Shown here piece by piece: positions 61,929 through 64,000 of a DNA stretch of 64,000 bases (position 1 is its first letter; each line of letters opens with the position of its first letter). Source of the DNA: Mesorhizobium sp. 113-3-3 (GTDB lineage Bacteria; Pseudomonadota; Alphaproteobacteria; Rhizobiales; Rhizobiaceae); NCBI RefSeq assembly GCF_016756495.1, contig NZ_AP023243.1, positions 2,546,501 to 2,610,500 on the forward strand, in the 5' to 3' direction. The notes under the pieces were generated by a model. It searched no databases. It saw only the letters and a list, made by a program, of their open reading frames with translations, and was not told where the DNA came from. The position numbers and the translations under genes were made by a program.

Positions 61929-62582
61929 TCACGGAGAAATGGTGATCCGGTTTTCAACCTTGGTAACGCCGGGCGCCCGCCATGCGGCGCGCTCGGCTTC
62001 CTGTCGTTCCGCCCAGGAACGCACCGTGCCGGTCAGGACCACCTCGCCGCCGCTCGCGGAAACGGTAACGCGACCCGCGTCGACTTGCGCCATCCGCTCC
62101 AGTGCATCCTCGATCTTGGCCTTGATCTCGGAAGGAGTGACGCGCGGTTTCAGGACCACCAGGTTCGAGATACCCGTGACGCCCTTGATCTTTCGTACGG
62201 CCGCCTCGGCTCGAGTGCGCTGGTATTCCCACTCGGCATTGCCTTCGAGTGTGAGCCAGCCGTTCTTCACAACGACCTTGATATTCTCGTGGGAATAGGG
62301 AAGCTCGTCCTTGATAGCCTCGACCGCGGCGCGGGCTATCTCCGGATCGGTCCGCCCGTTGCCGGAAGGCAGCCGAACCTCGATGTCATTGGCAACGCCG
62401 AGCACGCCCTTGACGCGCTTGGTTGCCTTTTCGGCTTGGTATTTCTGGCTGTAGCTGCGGACAAATCCACTCAGCGTGACAACGCCACTTTTTACTGCGA
62501 CGCCGATATCGGAGGCGTCGAGGTCGGGATCCCATTTGAGTTCACTTTCCACATCATGCTTGATGTCGCTATCCAGTCTCAT
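61929..62582 (-). CDS. Triple BON-domain protein
   Basis: A 217-residue protein made of three BON domains (about 3-70, 77-148 and 150-216), each with the pattern V..G.VTLSG.V...Y...A......V.GV..V.N (for example [27 protein letters not shown]). BON domains bind phospholipid or outer-membrane partners, as in OsmY, but no signal peptide is seen here, as is common for rhizobial triple-BON stress proteins. An FNR-type box lies about 102 bases upstream. Confidence 0.92.
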   Translation of the reverse strand: MRLDSDIKHDVESELKWDPDLDASDIGVAVKSGVVTLSGFVRSYSQKYQAEKATKRVKGVLGVANDIEVRLPSGNGRTDPEIARAAVEAIKDELPYSHENIKVVVKNGWLTLEGNAEWEYQRTRAEAAVRKIKGVTGISNLVVLKPRVTPSEIKAKIEDALERMAQVDAGRVTVSASGGEVVLTGTVRSWAERQEAERAAWRAPGVTKVENRITISP

Positions 62583-62677
62583 GTCGCAATCCTCCGTTCT
62601 GAGCTCATGGGCTGTCTGCGTGAAGCAAATCCGCTTGGCGCAGTTCGGCTAGAATATTTCAGGTGCAGGTGAGTGCG

Positions 62678-62691
62678 TTGACGGCTGTCAG
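62678..62691. promoter_or_regulatory. FNR/FixK-type box upstream of the BON gene
   Basis: TTGAC-GGCT-GTCAG, centred about 102 bases before the BON start codon, within GCGTTGACGGCTGTCAGTTT. Confidence 0.6.
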
Positions 62692-62891
62692 TTTCATTGG
62701 TTTGTGGCATTGGGCGTCCAGGAAGAAAAAGCTCGCCGCTGTAGGAAGCGGCGGGCAGTGGCCGTTAAGGAGGGGATAGAGGGATCAACCCGCCCGGACA
62801 GGAATTCGCTTCATGTCAGCCTGCGTTGGCAGATCTTCGATGCCGACACAGCAATGTTCTATTGATGACGTATCCACATGCTGTGAGCGCA

Positions 62892-62905
62892 TTGATGACC
62901 GTCAG
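62892..62905. promoter_or_regulatory. FNR/FixK-type box upstream of the cbpA-like gene
   Basis: TTGAT-GACC-GTCAG, centred about 113 bases before the cbpA-like start, in the 429-base divergent gap that also holds the box at 62678. No gene is seen in the gap. Confidence 0.6.
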
Positions 62906-63011
62906 TTTGAGGTCGACGGAATTCGGCTAATTCCTGTTGGCGTTCCGATGCAATCGGATGGCCTTCACCTCCGGGGCGCTCGCAAAAAAGGGGGGGCCGG
63001 CGGAAATCCCA

Positions 63012-63923
63012 ATGAGTGGCGGCGATCCCTACGAACTCCTTGGCGTCAAACGCGATGCCTCGCAGAAGGAAATCCAGGCGGCCTATCGTCGTCGGGCAAA
63101 GAAGTCCCACCCTGATCTCAATCCCGGTAACAAGCAGGCGGAACAGGATTTCAAGGACCTATCCGCGGCCTACGAAATTCTGCGCGATGAGGAAAAACGC
63201 GACCGTTTCGATCGCGGCGAGATAGACGCGACGGGTGCGGAAAAGCCCCAGCGCCGCTATTATCGGGACTTTGCTGATGCCGGAACAGGCCAGGGAGCTT
63301 ACGAAAACGGCGCGGGCTTCGCGGATCTCGGCGCCGACGATATCTTCTCGCAATTCTTCTCCCGGCGCGGGCGACAAGGTTCCCGCGCGCGTGGCGCCGA
63401 CATCCAGTATTCGATGGAGATCGACTTCCTCGACGCGGTCAACGGCGGCACGCGCCAGGTGACGCTACCTGACGGCAAGACGCTGGACATCCGCATTCCA
63501 CCTGGAGTGCGCGACGGACAGAGGCTCAGGATGCGAGGGAAGGGCAGCGCCGGCGAAGGCGGCGCGGAGACCGGCGACGCTCTTATCGAGATCCATGTGC
63601 GCGCTCATCCCTTCTACCGGCGCGAGGGTGACGACATCCGGTTCGACCTGCCTATCTCGCTTTCCGAGGCGGTGCTTGGCGGCAAGCTCAGGGTACCGAC
63701 CCCCGCCGGTCCGGTGGTCGCGAAAGTGCCCGAGAATTCGTCGAGCGGGAGGACGCTGCGCCTGAAGGGAAAGGGGGTGGCCCGGCGAAACGGCGGCCGC
63801 GGTGACGTCTATGCCACCCTAAAGATCGTCCTTCCGGAAAAGCCGGACCTTGACCTGAAGGCATTTGTTGCCGGCTGGACGGTCGGCAAGTCATACAATC
63901 CACGGCAAGCGATGGGGGTATAA
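63012..63923 (+). CDS. cbpA: CbpA-like DnaJ-class co-chaperone
   Basis: A 303-residue J-domain protein: J domain at about 5-70 with HPD at 33-35 (KKSHPDLNPG), a Gly/Phe-containing linker to about 120 (FADLGADDIFSQFFSRRG), then the two beta-sandwich DnaJ C-terminal domains (YSMEIDFLDAVNGGTRQVTL; FYRREGDDIRFDLPISLSEAVLGGKLRVPT). The Cys-rich zinc domain of DnaJ is absent, which marks the CbpA class. It stimulates DnaK under stress. The frame is open upstream, but ATG 63012 begins right at the J domain. The next frame starts at the base after its stop. Confidence 0.92.
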   Translation: MSGGDPYELLGVKRDASQKEIQAAYRRRAKKSHPDLNPGNKQAEQDFKDLSAAYEILRDEEKRDRFDRGEIDATGAEKPQRRYYRDFADAGTGQGAYENGAGFADLGADDIFSQFFSRRGRQGSRARGADIQYSMEIDFLDAVNGGTRQVTLPDGKTLDIRIPPGVRDGQRLRMRGKGSAGEGGAETGDALIEIHVRAHPFYRREGDDIRFDLPISLSEAVLGGKLRVPTPAGPVVAKVPENSSSGRTLRLKGKGVARRNGGRGDVYATLKIVLPEKPDLDLKAFVAGWTVGKSYNPRQAMGV

Positions 63924-64000
63924 ATGCTCGGCTATCGAAAGTTTGCCCGACATGCTCATATCGAAACAAAAAGGCTGCGGTTTTTCATCGACCGGGGCTG
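63924..64000 (+). CDS. Start of a CbpM-like chaperone modulator (partial)
   Basis: The ATG lies directly after the cbpA stop codon and the frame stays open for 25 codons to the window edge (MLGYRKFARHAHIETKRL, then RFFIDRG). The position and the short MerR-like helix pattern fit CbpM, the inhibitor usually encoded after cbpA. The call rests largely on context. Confidence 0.55.
   Translation, partial: MLGYRKFARHAHIETKRLRFFIDRG

Overview
The window looks like chromosome of a Rhizobiales alphaproteobacterium, most like Mesorhizobium. The evidence is high GC with GC-rich third codon positions, dense divergent regulator/target pairs, FrcBCA- and AraFGH-type sugar ABC systems, MocR- and IolE/MocC-type proteins, an HWE-family histidine kinase, a FixJ-type regulator, and a rhizobial intergenic repeat near 34.9 kb. 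Genus is inferred from gene content only.

Region 1 (0-6.4 kb): a glycosyltransferase-like hypothetical, an ECF sigma factor with no anti-sigma gene beside it, a LysR/NmrA divergent pair, two envelope/stress proteins (DUF4142 and a glycine-zipper stress protein) and a PHB-depolymerase-like esterase. Region 2 (6.6-20.1 kb) holds two sugar-acid or polyol catabolic operons. The first (6675-13029, +) encodes a galactonate-dehydratase-like enolase, an SDR dehydrogenase, an AraFGH-like importer and a DgoR-like regulator, behind a clear palindromic operator. The second (18512-13485, -) encodes a MocA-type oxidoreductase, an IolE/MocC-type dehydratase, a periplasmic binding protein, a permease and an ATPase. 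It is divergent from a MocR/PdxR regulator, so the set of families matches the rhizopine (moc) catabolic locus plus a transporter.

Region 3 (20.1-39.7 kb) is a series of small modules: BTAD regulator/peroxiredoxin/flavoprotein; MFS transporter; Lrp/azlCD; azoR/LysR; TetR/glyoxalase; an HtrA-like protease divergent from a catalytically dead paralogue and a LuxR regulator; a repeat-rich OmpA protein; YcgN; a SIMPL protein. Several regulators sit beside strong operator palindromes.

Region 4 (39.8 kb to the end) begins at a tRNA-Ile(CAU) gene and differs in style: longer intergenic gaps and many sensors (PAS-GGDEF-EAL, GAF/PAS kinase with a FixJ-type regulator, GAF protein, MEDS protein, HWE kinase with a lone receiver). 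These are mixed with stress and redox genes: UvrA2, cNMP-thioredoxin-reductase fusion, FMN reductase, PRC-barrel, ABM, DsbA-like, peroxiredoxin, HdeD, aldo/keto reductase, triple BON, CbpA and the start of CbpM. Eight near-identical FNR/FixK-type boxes (TTGAY-N4-RTCAR) lie in the promoter gaps of these genes between 47.4 and 63 kb. They suggest one low-oxygen or redox-responsive regulon, and they are the most interesting signal in the window.
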